DNA of 64,000 nucleotides from Aricia agestis (lineage: Eukaryota > Arthropoda > Insecta > Lepidoptera > Lycaenidae), in assembly GCF_905147365.1 (NCBI RefSeq), contig NC_056409.1:8747001-8811000 (forward strand), in the 5' to 3' direction. The position numbers were made by a program, and so were the translations under genes. Position 1 is the stretch's first letter. Each line of letters starts with the position of its first letter. Below the pieces are notes generated by a model. It had not been told where the DNA came from and searched no databases. It worked only from the letters and a program-made list of their open reading frames with translations. Below are positions 34,447 through 46,100 of the stretch, piece by piece.

Positions 34447-35824
34447 GGACATAGTATGGAAAATTCGTTAAAAGAAGAGGTAAGTTTGGGATTTTTTTCT
34501 ATCGAGTGAAGTTCATGATATTGTGTAATGGAATATAAATTCCACTGTGTTAGATCCTTAACTAACACATATTTTTTTCAGAATTTAAATTACTATATTT
34601 TTGTGTCTACTGTCACTTTTAAATCTTGAAAATCGTGCTTTTTTGGGAATACAGGGCCTTAATAGATCATGTTTGTCAATTGTGCACCAGCCTTAAAGAT
34701 AAAACAATGACCCGGTTAAAAAAGGCTAGTCGTGAATATTTAAATACGCATCCGATACGGCCGCGACTATCTGAAACAAATAAATCGCACTGTCCCATTT
34801 AATTCATTTTAAATTTTAATTGTAGCCTCATTGGTGGACTATTCTGAAATTATTATCCGGGTCAAAGAATAAAACGAGTAAAGCACTTTCTCAAGCGGAA
34901 ATCTGCATAAAGTATAATATAATATTGTGACTGTGGCCAATTCCTTTCACTGTTATAATTATTTCTTTTATATTTTATTCTTGTACATATCGATTTTTCT
35001 TACTGTAGCAAAATAATATTTACTATTTTGTTTATTATATTAACCAAAAGTGTATATGACGTAATAGTGTGTAAATATATTATTCATAGACTATGCCGTT
35101 ATTGTCTAAGTTCAATTAAAAAAATATATTTGAAAGTACGAGAAGTTTAAATAAAACCTAAAAAACATAATTTTCTAGCTGTACACTTTAGTGGAGGCTT
35201 CGAATTTCATTACGTGTCGTTCGGTGCACTCTTGCACGTTTGCGGTCTGCTAATTCAGCGGATATACTAGTACGGTCAGCAGAGAATTTTATAATCTGCA
35301 TTAAGTATTTTATACGACATTCTTTGGTTCCAAAACTGTACTATAAAAACTTCTTAGATAGCTTTACGTTTCTTCCATAATATGTTATTATAACAGTCCA
35401 AAATACAGTTTACACCGAAATGAGACAAGATGCAGCATTGCATTCGATACAAATATAATATAATTATAAAGTTTCTTGTTTTCTCTCACGGCGAACGTAC
35501 TATTAATTAAAATTTTAAATATTAGGTATAACACGTATAATTATTTATTGTATATGAAAATAATTGTGACGTAGTTGCTACTAGATAAGTGAGCTTAAAA
35601 TATTTAAAGCCATTTTAAAATTTTGAATAAGTAATCATCTTATTGTCATTATTATCAACCAGGTATTCGTAGATTATACTAACACTACATCTGCATCAGT
35701 AAAATAGGATAATATTATGAAACTCCGGTACAAAAACACCAAGTTCTGTAGTTACTAGTTACTGCGCTGGATTACTGCAATTACTCGTATAGTACTAGTA
35801 TTATACCGAGTGTAAAAAAACTAA
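34447..35824. other. AT-rich unique stretch
   Basis: Nothing recognised on either strand. Confidence 0.45.
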
Positions 35825-36001
35825 GTGATAATACTTTAGGATGTGTATGTCCCCTGTGTAGAGTTCACTGTGAAAGTAGTAGTGCATGAAGAGTAACTTT
35901 TATTTTATTTTTACATCACAAAAAAAACTTTTTCAGCGCTACTACTTTCACAGTGAATTCTATAATATAAGAGACACATACGCACCCTAAAGTATTATAA
36001 C
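35825..36001. mobile_element. Foldback MITE family F1, copy 2
   Basis: Outer arms 'gataatactttagg' and 'ccctaaagtattat', inner arms 'ttcactgtgaaagtagtag' and 'ctactactttcacagtgaa'. Same architecture as 8218-8396. No coding. Confidence 0.82.
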
Positions 36002-36436
36002 TTTTGTAACATCTTAGTCTACCAAAACAGTCGAATCGAATTTTTAAAATAATTCTCTATCCGTACTTTTATGGTTCTTTCCTATATATTGGAACAATTT
36101 AATGTAACCACACATTGCATAAGTGTTCGCCTACGGATTGAAATTTAAGATTTGATCAGTGTGTCGCCGGCGGATTGGTTCTGTGGTTTTACGTTTGAGC
36201 CGACCCGGATCGCCCAGAAACTTTAACGGTTTAACCGAGCGAACGTTGGACCAATTGAGCTTAAATTCCCAAGTTTATTTAAATTAAAAGTACTACAATT
36301 TTACTCGCTAATTGCATGCTTTGTTGTAAGGAATTGAATTTGTAGGTATAAGCAGAAATTAATTTTAATGAGATTAAATTATTTCCGATTCGATTTAAGA
36401 ATGTATTGTGAGTTGTGACTTTTGATACATATTTTT
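36002..36436. other. Unique spacer with a CG-richer patch
   Basis: 36130-36260 ('gtgtcgccggcggattggtt') is non-repetitive and GC-richer than its neighbours, a possible conserved element. The rest is AT-rich. Confidence 0.35.
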
Positions 36437-36880
36437 TAGGGTTCCTTACCCAAAGGGTAAAAACAGGACCCTATTACTAAGACTTCGTTGTCTGTCCGTC
36501 TGTCTGTCTGTGTCTCCAGGCTGTAACTCAAGAACCGCTATAGCTAGACTTCTGAAATTTTGTCAGATTGTGTATATCTATTGCCGCTATAACAAAAAAT
36601 ACTAAAAACAAAATAATATTAATATTTAAGGGGGGCTCTCATACAACAAACGTGATTTTTTTGGCCTTTTTTGCTCGATATCAATAATGGCAATAGGTAG
36701 GCACTGAAATTTTCACAAAGGGCTAAAATATATGTGTACTTTAATAATTAATAATAATATTTAAATAAAATAAATATTTAAGGGAGGCTCCCATACAAAA
36801 AACACAATTTTTAGCCAATTTTTGCTCTATAACGGTACGGAACCCTTCGTGCGTGAGTCCGACTCGCACTTGGCCGATTA
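36437..36880 (-). repeat. 'ggccaagtgcgagt' repeat, copy 1
   Basis: Minus orientation: the plus strand runs from 'agggttccttacccaaaggg' through a (GTCT)n stretch to 'gtccgactcgcacttggccg'. An internal segment with 'ggctcccatac' or 'ggctctcatac' is duplicated. Related copies at 40719-41395 and 45788-46100. Confidence 0.8.
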
Positions 36881-37195
36881 TTCTATTCTGTAAAATAAGA
36901 TTAAATATCGTTTCACCCTCTTCCCAATGTAGAAACAATCGTGGCTAACGATAAAATACCATATTCTACATAAGTAATTATTTTATTTTATGGAATCAAA
37001 AAAGAAAACCGCATAATATACCTATTAAAAATTAAAACAACAATGAAGGACAAATAAAGCAGAATTTAAGTAATATGTTCTGGAATAATATAAAGGCAAA
37101 TAGAATTACGTTTTGAAGAACAGCAAAACAAATAGTGCTGTTTATAGAGGAAAAGAGAAACGAATGGAGCTGTCAAACCTTTATACTAACATTTT
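36881..37195. other. AT-rich spacer
   Basis: Nothing recognised. Confidence 0.4.
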
Positions 37196-37428
37196 TATAG
37201 TCCGTGCAATCCACGAAGACGCGCCCCACCACTTTTTGGGTAAGCATTTTTCCCTTTGACCATGACGCTTTTTCTTAATTGGTCTATTTATTGTAGTGTG
37301 AGCGTGTACTCATAGGTAATTAGTGTGTACCGATAACACTCAAACATTGGCGAAAGCTTGCACACATTTATACTATAAACGATTAGGAGTAGTAGTGGGG
37401 CGCGTCTTCGTGGATTGCGCGGACTATA
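37196..37428. mobile_element. MITE with 38-bp TIRs (233 bp)
   Basis: 'tatagtccgtgcaatccacg' and the following 18 bp are repeated in reverse up to 37428 with two mismatches. TA at both ends suggests a Tc1/mariner-type TA target duplication. The interior is AT-rich and non-coding; the minus-strand frame across the right end is not a gene. Confidence 0.82.
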
Positions 37429-38796
37429 ATAGTACACACCGCATAGAATTGTAATATAATAATACATATAGGTAATGTGATTTTGTTGTCTCATGTTTTG
37501 TATTAATAATTATGTTCTTAATCATGAAATTTTATAATTTAACATGACACGGCGCACGTGGCACACCAAAATCTTTTAACTATTTTTTTACTGTCTACTA
37601 ACACCTAACCGTAAAAAGTATTGAACAGTATATTTGTTAGTAATTTTACCAAAACACTACAGGAATCCTGTTTTTGAAATTTGTAAGAGCGCAACTAAAC
37701 CATAATATTATAAAAAAATAAAGCATTTCTAGCCAAAACTACTCCACTATTTTGTCCACTTTCCCTAGTTTACCATAGGTATTACGGCGGAGTGGTTTAG
37801 AATAGTGCATTACTTGTTGCGGACGTAAAGATGTTAGCAGATAGACGTGCGCTACAGCCTCATTTATGTAATGGCAGTCCATTCCACTCGGCGGACATTT
37901 CGAGCTCTGTTAAGGTAATTTATTTAATGGAATGTAAATAAATTCAATGGAAAATTAAATTAACTATCTTTTTGCTATTTAAGTAGTTTAATAATAATTT
38001 AGATTCTGGAAATCCGTATTAAAGTAGGAGACGATGATAGCATACTGCATAGATATATTACTAGAACTATGGATTCTAAGTCGGATAAAGTAAAGAACAT
38101 GGGATTTCTACCCCGAGAAAATAACGATAAACGGTGTGGCTTAAGCGTATACGCCTATCCTAATACTTTAAGTATTAGGATATATATTTATATATATTTT
38201 TATATATTTATATATATTTATATATATATATTTCCTAAATATACATGTAGGTTACCGTTGCTAAGAAATCGATAACATAATATTATTTAAAGTTTATTTT
38301 ATGTGACCAAAAGTACAAACTTTTACAGCATAATATACGTGTGTTCAAATCGGGCACGCCTTACGAATATCATTTTTCCATTCCCAAACATAACTTTGTA
38401 AATCTATTCGAAAGCAAACTTTTGCAGAAATATCGGAATCTCTAAAATCGCTATAAGCTCCCGTCTAAATATTATAGAAGCCATTTTCGTACATTGATAA
38501 TACACGGAAATATTATTTTCAAAGCATCTATGATCTAAGATATCCGAGGTATTTCTGTTGTAAAACCTTTACGATCTCTTATTTGAATTGAAAACATTTA
38601 TACTAATGAGTAAATGAAAGAATTAGTGTTAAGTACCTCTGGTTGCATAAACTAAACATGAGTTCAAAAAATCAAGCAAGTTTTTAGGAAATGAACACTC
38701 GAATATTTCAATCAAACGAATGGAAATTTTAAAATATTAGACACAATTTTTAAATAATGTGATACATTTTTCATAAGTATTAAAGGTATAAAATTG
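37429..38796. other. Unique stretch with an AT microsatellite
   Basis: 38177-38236 is a (TA)n/(TTTATATA)n low-complexity tract that a 68-codon frame crosses. 'tcctaatactttaagtattagga' at 38158-38180 is a palindrome. No gene recognised. Confidence 0.5.
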
Positions 38797-38804
38797 TAGA
38801 AGAC

Positions 38805-39036
38805 TTTTTTTTTTTTTTTTTTTATGAAATAAGGGGGCAAACGAGCAAACGGGTCACCTGATGGAAAGCAACTTCCGTCGCCCATGGACACTCGCAGCAT
38901 CAGAAGAGCCGCAAGTGCGTTGCCGACCTTTTAAGAGGGAATAGGGTAATAGGGGAGGGTAGGGAAGGGAAGGGAATAGTTGAGGGTAGGGAAGGGAATA
39001 GGGTAGGGGTTAGGGGATTGGGCCTCCGGTAAACTT
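38805..39036 (-). mobile_element. Retroposon family P, copy 2
   Basis: The T-run at 38805-38823 is its poly(A) tail in minus orientation. 'gggggcaaacgagcaaacgg', 'cccatggacactcgcagcat' and a purine minisatellite (38936-39020) follow, mirroring 31575-31800. The A-tail marks it as retroposed. Overlapping minus-strand frames are not genes. Confidence 0.82.
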
Positions 39037-39206
39037 TTCTGTCAAGAGCCCTGCAGCGATAATTTGTTTTACGTATGGAGCCCTGATACATATTATATTT
39101 TATTATATAGTTTGTTTCCTTCCTTTCCGACCTTCATTAGAACAATATTGAACTCCAGTTTACTCAATCCTAATCACAACTCAATAAATATTATTATATA
39201 TACCTA

Positions 39207-40263
39207 CTAGATGTCCCGCGCGGCTTCGCCCGCGTAAATTAGGAATTTTACGAAAACCGGATATTTTCCCATAAAAATAGTTCTTATGTCCCTACTCCCT
39301 TCACTTGGTTTACTCTATATCTGTGCCAAATATTGCCATAAAAATTGCTCCAGTAGTTCGTAATTTCTAATATTTCCCCCGTTTTTCCCACATTTTCCTG
39401 AGTTTCTTCGGTCGTATTAGTTTTAGCGTGATAATAAATAACCTATAGTCTTATTCGATAAATTAACTATCTTACATACTCTCAGTTCAAGCAAATATAC
39501 TCTCAAGCAATATTAAGTATCGATTTTTTTAAATTATCGCTTGACAAACTCGAGTCTCGATCTAAAAGACTATGCAAAGTACCAATAACAGGGTCATTAT
39601 AGGCTCATAAGTCATAACCATGGGACGATGTATGGTATAAAATGGTAGTGATGATGATGATGATGATGAATGTAATTTGCGTAGTAGCATATGCTTTCCG
39701 TTCTTAAAACAACGCCGAATTTCCCAAACTTGTATCTATAAAGAATCAGGAGTTCTCTCAGCACCTTCCGAACCACGGTATACCAGGTATACCTCGCTGC
39801 AAAATCATGCTTAGAATACTTCTCACGAAACTGAAGTCACCACATGTTTCCATATAAATTTTGAGAAGTTCCCTCGATTACTTTGCATCCTTCATCAGAT
39901 CACCACTTTTGTGAATATAATACCAAATTGGGATGATACCACATATACCAAAAGAAAAATTTTGAAAATCGGTTCACAAACGGCGGAGTAAATCGCATTC
40001 AATATTATTCTAAATTGAAATAGAATAATATTGAATGCGATGATAGCGCCGTCCGCCGGATCTAATGTAAAACATTCCAAAATCAACAACTCCTTATAAA
40101 TAAGAAATTAATTGAAAAAACATTTTCCAGTAGACCAAACTGTAAATCTAAACCATTCTCGAATCTCCACGAACACACACAAAAAATTTCATCAAAATTG
40201 GTCCAGTCGTTTAGGAGGAGTTCAGTCACATACACACGCACACAAGAAATATATATATTAAGA
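39207..40263 (-). mobile_element. Helitron-like element family H-d, copy 1 (1,057 bp)
   Basis: On the minus strand it starts A|TC at 40263 ('tcttaatatatatatttctt') and ends 'gcgaagccgcgcgggacatCTAG|T' at 39207. The 3' 750 bp are collinear with the inverted copy at 57823-58977, including '(gat)n' near 39650 and 'gaaccacggtataccaggta'. The 5' part differs between the two. An internal hairpin of two 'attcaatattattct' arms lies at 39998-40039. No Rep/helicase. Confidence 0.8.
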
Positions 40264-40271
40264 TATATATA

Positions 40272-40614
40272 TGTCGCAGCCGACTGGTTTAAATAGCCGT
40301 TCAATCAAACAGCTAGCCCTTTGACTAAACAACGCCATTCAATCACACGTCTAACTTTTATATTGAATATTTTAGTCGCTCAAAACGTTCAACACTACAG
40401 CTGACCGCCGTCAAATAAAAGGGGGCCTCAGGGGGCGGAGCCCCCCCGCCAAAACAAAAACAAACCAGTTGGCTAAGCGTCGTCTAGCTGTAGTGTTGAA
40501 CGTTGTAGTCAACAAGTCGGCTAAACGACGTATAGCCGTGTGATTGAATGGCGTTGTTCAGTCAAAGGGCTAGCTGTTTGATTGAACGGCTATTTAAACC
40601 AGTCGGCTGCGACA
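40272..40614. mobile_element. Foldback DNA element family F2, copy 1 (343 bp)
   Basis: Ends 'tgtcgcagccgactggttta' and its reverse at 40614. The arms are about 80 bp and imperfect, around a GC-rich centre ('gggggcggagcccccccgcc'). TATATA flanks both sides, consistent with a TA target. It inserted 8 bp from the Helitron 5' end. A deleted relative is at 57056-57161. Confidence 0.85.
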
Positions 40615-40718
40615 TATATACCAAGAACGAATTTATAAAATAGTCCAGTCGTTACCTCTAGGAAATTCATAAATTTAATATTTTATTTTATCGCGTCACT
40701 AAAATAATATTCCGTCTT

Positions 40719-41395
40719 TTTTACGGGTTCCGTTCCCAAAGGTTAAGAATTCGATGTCTGTCTCTGTCTGTCCGTCCGTCTGTCTGTCTCCAGGCTCAAG
40801 TGCCTCTAAAGCTAGAGTTCTGAATTTTTCACAGATTGTGTATTCCTGTTGCCGCTATAACCACAAATCACTGACCTCCATTATACAAGTACGCTGGATT
40901 AATGATACCCAACTGTATTTTGTGCCTATTTGAAGCGGAATCAATGAACCCAATGCGGGGGAAGAGAACTTAATCTGACGTAACTTGCAAATGGCCGCTT
41001 AGTCGCTATTGGTTGTAGAAACTAGTATTAGTTCCAAGTACTCCCACTACAGCTGCTATCAGCGCCAATATGGCAACTTTCAAACGTCATTTCTACGTCA
41101 GATTTAGTTCTCTTCCTCCGCATTGGGGGCGCTGATTCCGCTTCAAATAGGCACAAAAAATAGCGGTCATTTCAAAGGGTATCATAAGTCCAGCGTTCTT
41201 GTATATTGGAGGTCAGTGCCATAAACACTAAAAATAAAATATTATTAATTTTTAAAGGAGCTTTCTTTCAACAACAATAATCGTAAAAAAGGCACTTGAA
41301 ATATTCACAAAATCCTTAATTGTTTTAGACCTAAATTTGTTCTATAACGGTACGGAACCCTTCGTGTGCGAATCCGACTCGCACTTGGCCGATTT
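40719..41395 (-). repeat. 'ggccaagtgcgagt' repeat, copy 2, interrupted
   Basis: Minus orientation as at 36437-36880, from 'cgggttccgttcccaaaggt' to 'atccgactcgcacttggccg'. Interrupted at 40869-41218 by a TIR element. The two parts rejoin in register with the uninterrupted copies. Confidence 0.82.
40869..41218. mobile_element. Nested hAT-like MITE (350 bp)
   Basis: Ends 'cactgacctccattatacaa' and the reverse of 'cactgacctccaatatacaa'. Second inverted block 'tgcctatttgaagcggaatca' near both ends. Flanks 'ccacaaat' and 'ccataaac' agree at 6 of 8 positions, consistent with an old 8-bp hAT target duplication. No coding. Confidence 0.78.
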
Positions 41396-42690
41396 TTATT
41401 ATCCTACAGCTACAAAATATTTTTAAATGTATATCCGGATCTTATAATTACAGCTGTATTTGTCAATCACGGGCCGAGATGAAGATGTCACATACCAATA
41501 TATTGTCCCAGTGCCAACTGATATCATAAAGTAACATAATATTATTATTATCGTCAAGTCGTGGCCAGTTCATTGTTCGAGTTTTGAAAAGCGATTTAAA
41601 TATTCAGTTATAATATTCAAAGTAAGTATTATAAAATTTATACGTAAGCAAGATATAATAGAATGATGTTATCACAGCGTTTGTACAAACATTCAACTAA
41701 CAAAGGCATACGATTCGTACCGTCGAGTACAGCTCTCAGATGCAGTAGGCATCAAAGAAGACACTATTGACTGGCTAATCCTCAACTCAGATAACACTAG
41801 TTTTAGTAAACCGTTAGAAGCACGCTACGTCGCCTCTGACAGACCACAGGTCGAATAGCTTTCCTGTCTTATCTCCAGTATCTGACTGTTTCCGACCTAA
41901 ATATTTTGAGACAGCTAAGCCAGTCAAAATTCAGTTTTAAAAACATACTTAATATTATTATTTTCGTTAAAAAATAAGAAAATTATACTTATCAATTAGT
42001 ATGATTGATATGATTTAATTAAGTAATAAAGAATTAAGAAGAATAACTAAATTAAAAGTTATAAATCATTAATTTACTTCATAACAACTGTTATTAAGTG
42101 AATTAATGCTCGAGAGCATTAATTTACTTAATCACATTTGTTTCGGCATGTCATTAGTATTTTTCTTAATCTTCATGATTAACGAAATAAGTTATTATCC
42201 CCATTCAGACAAGCTGACGACTCTTTAGAAAACAATTGAGATACCGCAACTTTGTGCTAGTTAAATAAAAACACGTCAATTCTTTGGAGAAGTTTTGGGA
42301 AGATTGTAATGGTCGATTAAAAACTATTATTATGAGAAATTATGTAATGTCTGTATTACTCGGTGCAATGCACAAAACAAAATGTGGATCCAGTGTGCTT
42401 AATAATCTTACACTTGTAGCTTTACGTGCGGTAAGATTTTAAGACAGTTTCGTAAATCTACAAAATTTATTCTCATAAAATGTCAAACCAACGTCAAACG
42501 CGTTCTGATTGATCAATGCTCCAAAATTCTGTCGTTTGAAGTTTGTTTGACATATTTCGGAATACTGTTGTTGTTTAATATAGACTCTGGTCTTTGGACT
42601 AGATCGAAGCTGTATTAATGTAGAGTTAAAATAAATGGCAAAATCGAAGTATTTTTTCTGAAATAACCACTGAACTACTTTAGTATTCAG
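41396..42690. other. Unique stretch; 40-bp palindrome at 42093-42132
   Basis: 'attaagtgaattaatgctcg' pairs with the following 20 bp around a CTCGAG centre, with few mismatches. A 95-codon minus frame (42439-42726) runs into the next transposon and is unrecognised. Nothing else seen. Confidence 0.45.
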
Positions 42691-42693
42691 GTA

Positions 42694-44745
42694 GGGCCGA
42701 AAAACAATATAACCGCGTTGCGGCATCGCGCCGCTGAAATCGGAAGTGGCGCCACTGCCGATTTTAGCGACGCGGCGCTAAAACGCGGCTCTAATTCCAG
42801 AGTTATGACGTCACACTTGTTGACAATGATTCAATTTGTTTCTTAGTGTAATGAATATCAATAAAAAGTATTTGTTTTACTTTATAAGTCAAGCCAAGTA
42901 TTTCTAAAGCAGTAACTGGGCGATTCCATTATCGCGGGTGCAACATTTTGACGCACTTAAAGGTCCTACTGACAAAATAAAACACATTTATTAATAAATT
43001 ATCTTTTGAAGGGATACATTTTAACTAGTTCAATCATAAATTGTAAATGAAAACTAAAATTAAATCTAAGAAAAGCCACAAAACATGTTTGAATTGCTAT
43101 CGCGGGTGCAACCAAATTGGTCCTCTATTAAGAACTCGGACGAGTTCATTTGAGAATACTGCTAATTGTGGAACTTTTAGTAATTTATTAACCCATATTT
43201 CAAAAGTGTATAAGACAAAGAAATGATTTAACTAGATACAATTAATTTAAGTGATTAGTACTAGGAATTATTAACAATTTTCCCGATCGCGGGTGCAACA
43301 TTAGAATATCGCGGGTGCAACGAGTCTAAAGAAATTGAATTTATTCATAAGTCTGCGACTAATTTCTACATTTTTGATATGCAATACATAATATTATTAG
43401 TAAATTGTAATAATACTATTTAAAATTTCATTATTTTTTAATTATCAGTCATTTATCGATCTGAGAAAAGAAATCATCTAAGTCACTAAAAACAATTAAA
43501 TAATGTAACTTAAGCAAACCTTTTTCGATGTATTGTTATAAAACCGAACTAAAGCACACCTTTAATTCAAAATTAATATTTATAATTTAAAAGAATATGG
43601 GCGAATTATAAGTAAAAATATTTTTTTCAAAGAAAAATATTTATGATTTATGATTTTTCCTGTCATTTGTAGCATTTCTTCTAAAATATTTAAAAATAAA
43701 AGAATATAAATCATCATTTTGAAACATCTGCTAAGTAATACATGAAATATTTCGAAAAATATAAAACACGATGTGACTCCATTCAATTTTTTATAAATCT
43801 TGTAATTACATGTAAAGTAATAATAACAAATATAATCTAACGTTATTGTTTACCTTAATAATATGAAATAAGACGAAAATCACTAGAATAGTCAAAAAAT
43901 AATATGTTGCATTTCCAATTGTACTGCTTCGATCGCGGGCGCAACCACTTTAAAGGTTCTGTTTTTTTATTAAAAATAATAAAATAGTTTGTTACAATGA
44001 TTAATTCTAATTTCTCCCACATTTCTCCTTACTTTCACAAAGTTTTAAATTATTAACAACATATTTTAGCGAGAAAACTAAACTTTTGTACCTTTTTTAT
44101 CGCGGGTGCAACACGGCAATTTTCCTTTAATAATGTTTGAAAACTATTTGAAAATTGTTGTTTTTTTTGCAACGAAATAGAAACTTATATTATAACAGTC
44201 AATATTATGTAATGAAATTCAACTTCGAGCTAGTGATTTAGATTAAAAATGATCATGTGTGGCAAAAGCAGTTTTTCTCGCGCCATTAGATGATATCACT
44301 TCAAAATGCTCTAAATCATTCAAATTACAATTTTTACTCATAAAAGTTCTTTTGCTAGTAAATATACATATTTTTATTTAAAATTCAATAAAAAAATGTA
44401 ACAAATGCTATACTTTAAAAATTCGTGTTGAGGGTCGTCTCTAGCGGAATCGCCCAACTGGTTTCCTTCCTTTTACATTTTTTTCCTGTACCTATATATT
44501 TTGATAACCCGCTTAATAGCTCTTCAAATGATGATATACTCACTCTAAAGTAGGCGAAAAAAAATGTCGTCTATCTTTGTATTTTCGAGAAAAGTACGTC
44601 CATTCACAATAAAAAATCACGAGGAACTGGTTACCCGGCCAAGTGCCAAAAGTCAAAACGCTGTTTTTCGCGACGCCGCGACGCCGCAACGCAAACTGCC
44701 GATTTCAGCGGCGCGGCGCCGCAACGCGGCTATGTGTTTCGGTCC
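42694..44745. mobile_element. Outer TIR DNA transposon (2.05 kb), GTA target duplication
   Basis: Ends 'gggccgaaaaaca' and 'tgtttcggtcc', continued inside by 'ccgcgttgcggc' and 'gccgctgaaatcgg' in inverted orientation. Flanked by GTA at 42691-42693 and 44746-44748. A 3-bp duplication and G-rich ends suggest PIF/Harbinger. Most of its length is the inner element at 42918-44455. No transposase frame; the small plus-strand frames at the right end are not genes. Confidence 0.8.
42918..44455 (+). mobile_element. Inner nested DNA element (1.54 kb) with six 14-bp motif copies
   Basis: TIR 'gggcgattcc'/'ggaatcgccc' flanked by AACT at 42914-42917 and 44456-44459. The interior is strongly AT-rich, without a transposase frame. 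It contains six same-orientation copies of ATCGCGGGTGCAAC (42931, 43099, 43286, 43308, 43932, 44099; the fifth reads GGGCGCAAC). These may be subterminal transposase-binding sites. The superfamily is not identified; a 4-bp duplication with a G-rich TIR is unusual. Confidence 0.75.
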
Positions 44746-44748
44746 GTA

Positions 44749-45787
44749 ATGATGGCGATGCAGGAATGATCTATCAGGACGCTATAATTTATACAACTTT
44801 TTCAGTAAATGTAGCAACGGCAAAATATATTGTTATCTCGCGCAGAACAACTATCGCCTCGCTTAAATAATTCACTGTATAAATTCTCTATTAATAAGCA
44901 GTAGTATGGCGGGTAAAGCCGGAATGAATGGTAATGTATACGTCCTATAAGTCTCGGGGCAAAAACAATGTCTAACTAACGAGCCTCCCAGGCCTTCATT
45001 TTTCCTCCCAATTTAATGTTATAAATAGAGAACAGCTTGGGATGTTACCTAATGTTACTGGAATATGAAAAGTTGTCGTGGAAATGTCGAGCTATTTTTT
45101 AAAAGTATATGTCGCACGGGGTAAAAATTTAAATCAATAATTTAAAATTTTAAAATGAACATTTCCAATCGTGAGCCACGGAACAAATAGGTACAGTGAT
45201 TCCCAAAATTGGGACATAATAATATAATCTTGGTTTAAAAAAATCCAAAACTGAAATTCATAGCAAATACAAATTCATATCAACCTGTATAAATATTGTA
45301 TTATAGTATTTTATAAAACAGCATTGCATAGGTGAAAATAAAAATATTTTTTCCGAAAAGAACACTGTATTGTGTATACGGTACAACGTGACGATATTTC
45401 ACGGCTGTCAAAAACGTCATTTTCCGAGAGGGTCCTTCGTGAAATAATGGAGATTTTGCTGTGATACTCGTATTTTTATTAAGTGAGATCGTAGAGTACT
45501 CTTATGGGTAAACAAATTTTACTTTTAGCCACTGTGTATATTTTAGTAGATAAGGAGCACACTGAATTCATGATAATAGTGATGTCGAATATTTACTTGG
45601 ATGTTGATAATAATTACCGATTTTAATCAAAAGCGGCGAATAAACAAAGGCTTCATACGATTTAGAATAATTAACTCTTTGAGAGTGAAATTTGGAAACA
45701 ATGTTAATTTGCCGAATCATATTTAAAATGCGGAAGTTAAATTCATCAAAATATTATTAAACATAAATTACGTCAGCAGTCATGAAC
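44749..45787. other. AT-rich unique stretch
   Basis: Nothing recognised on either strand. Confidence 0.45.
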
Positions 45788-46100
45788 TAAATAAAAATCG
45801 GCCAAGTGCGAGTTGGACTCGCGCACGAAGGGTTTCGTACCACAATAGAGCAAAAATAGGCTGAAAATAGTGTTTTTTGTATGGGAGCCCTCCAAGCCCT
45901 CCAAAATATTAATTTTATTCTGTTTTTAGTATTTGTTGTTATAGCGACACCAGAAATACATAATCTGTGAAAATTTCAGAAGTCTAGCTACAGCGGTTCT
46001 TGAGATACAGCCTGGAGACAGACAGACAGACAGACGGACAGACATCGAAGTCTCAGTAATAGGGTCCCGTTTTTACCCTATGGGTACGGAACCCTAAAAA
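45788..46100 (+). repeat. 'ggccaagtgcgagt' repeat, copy 3
   Basis: Plus orientation, 'aatcggccaagtgcgagttg' to 'gggtacggaaccctaaaaat', with (GACA)n near 46019. This is the shortest and most regular copy and lacks insertions. Confidence 0.82.
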
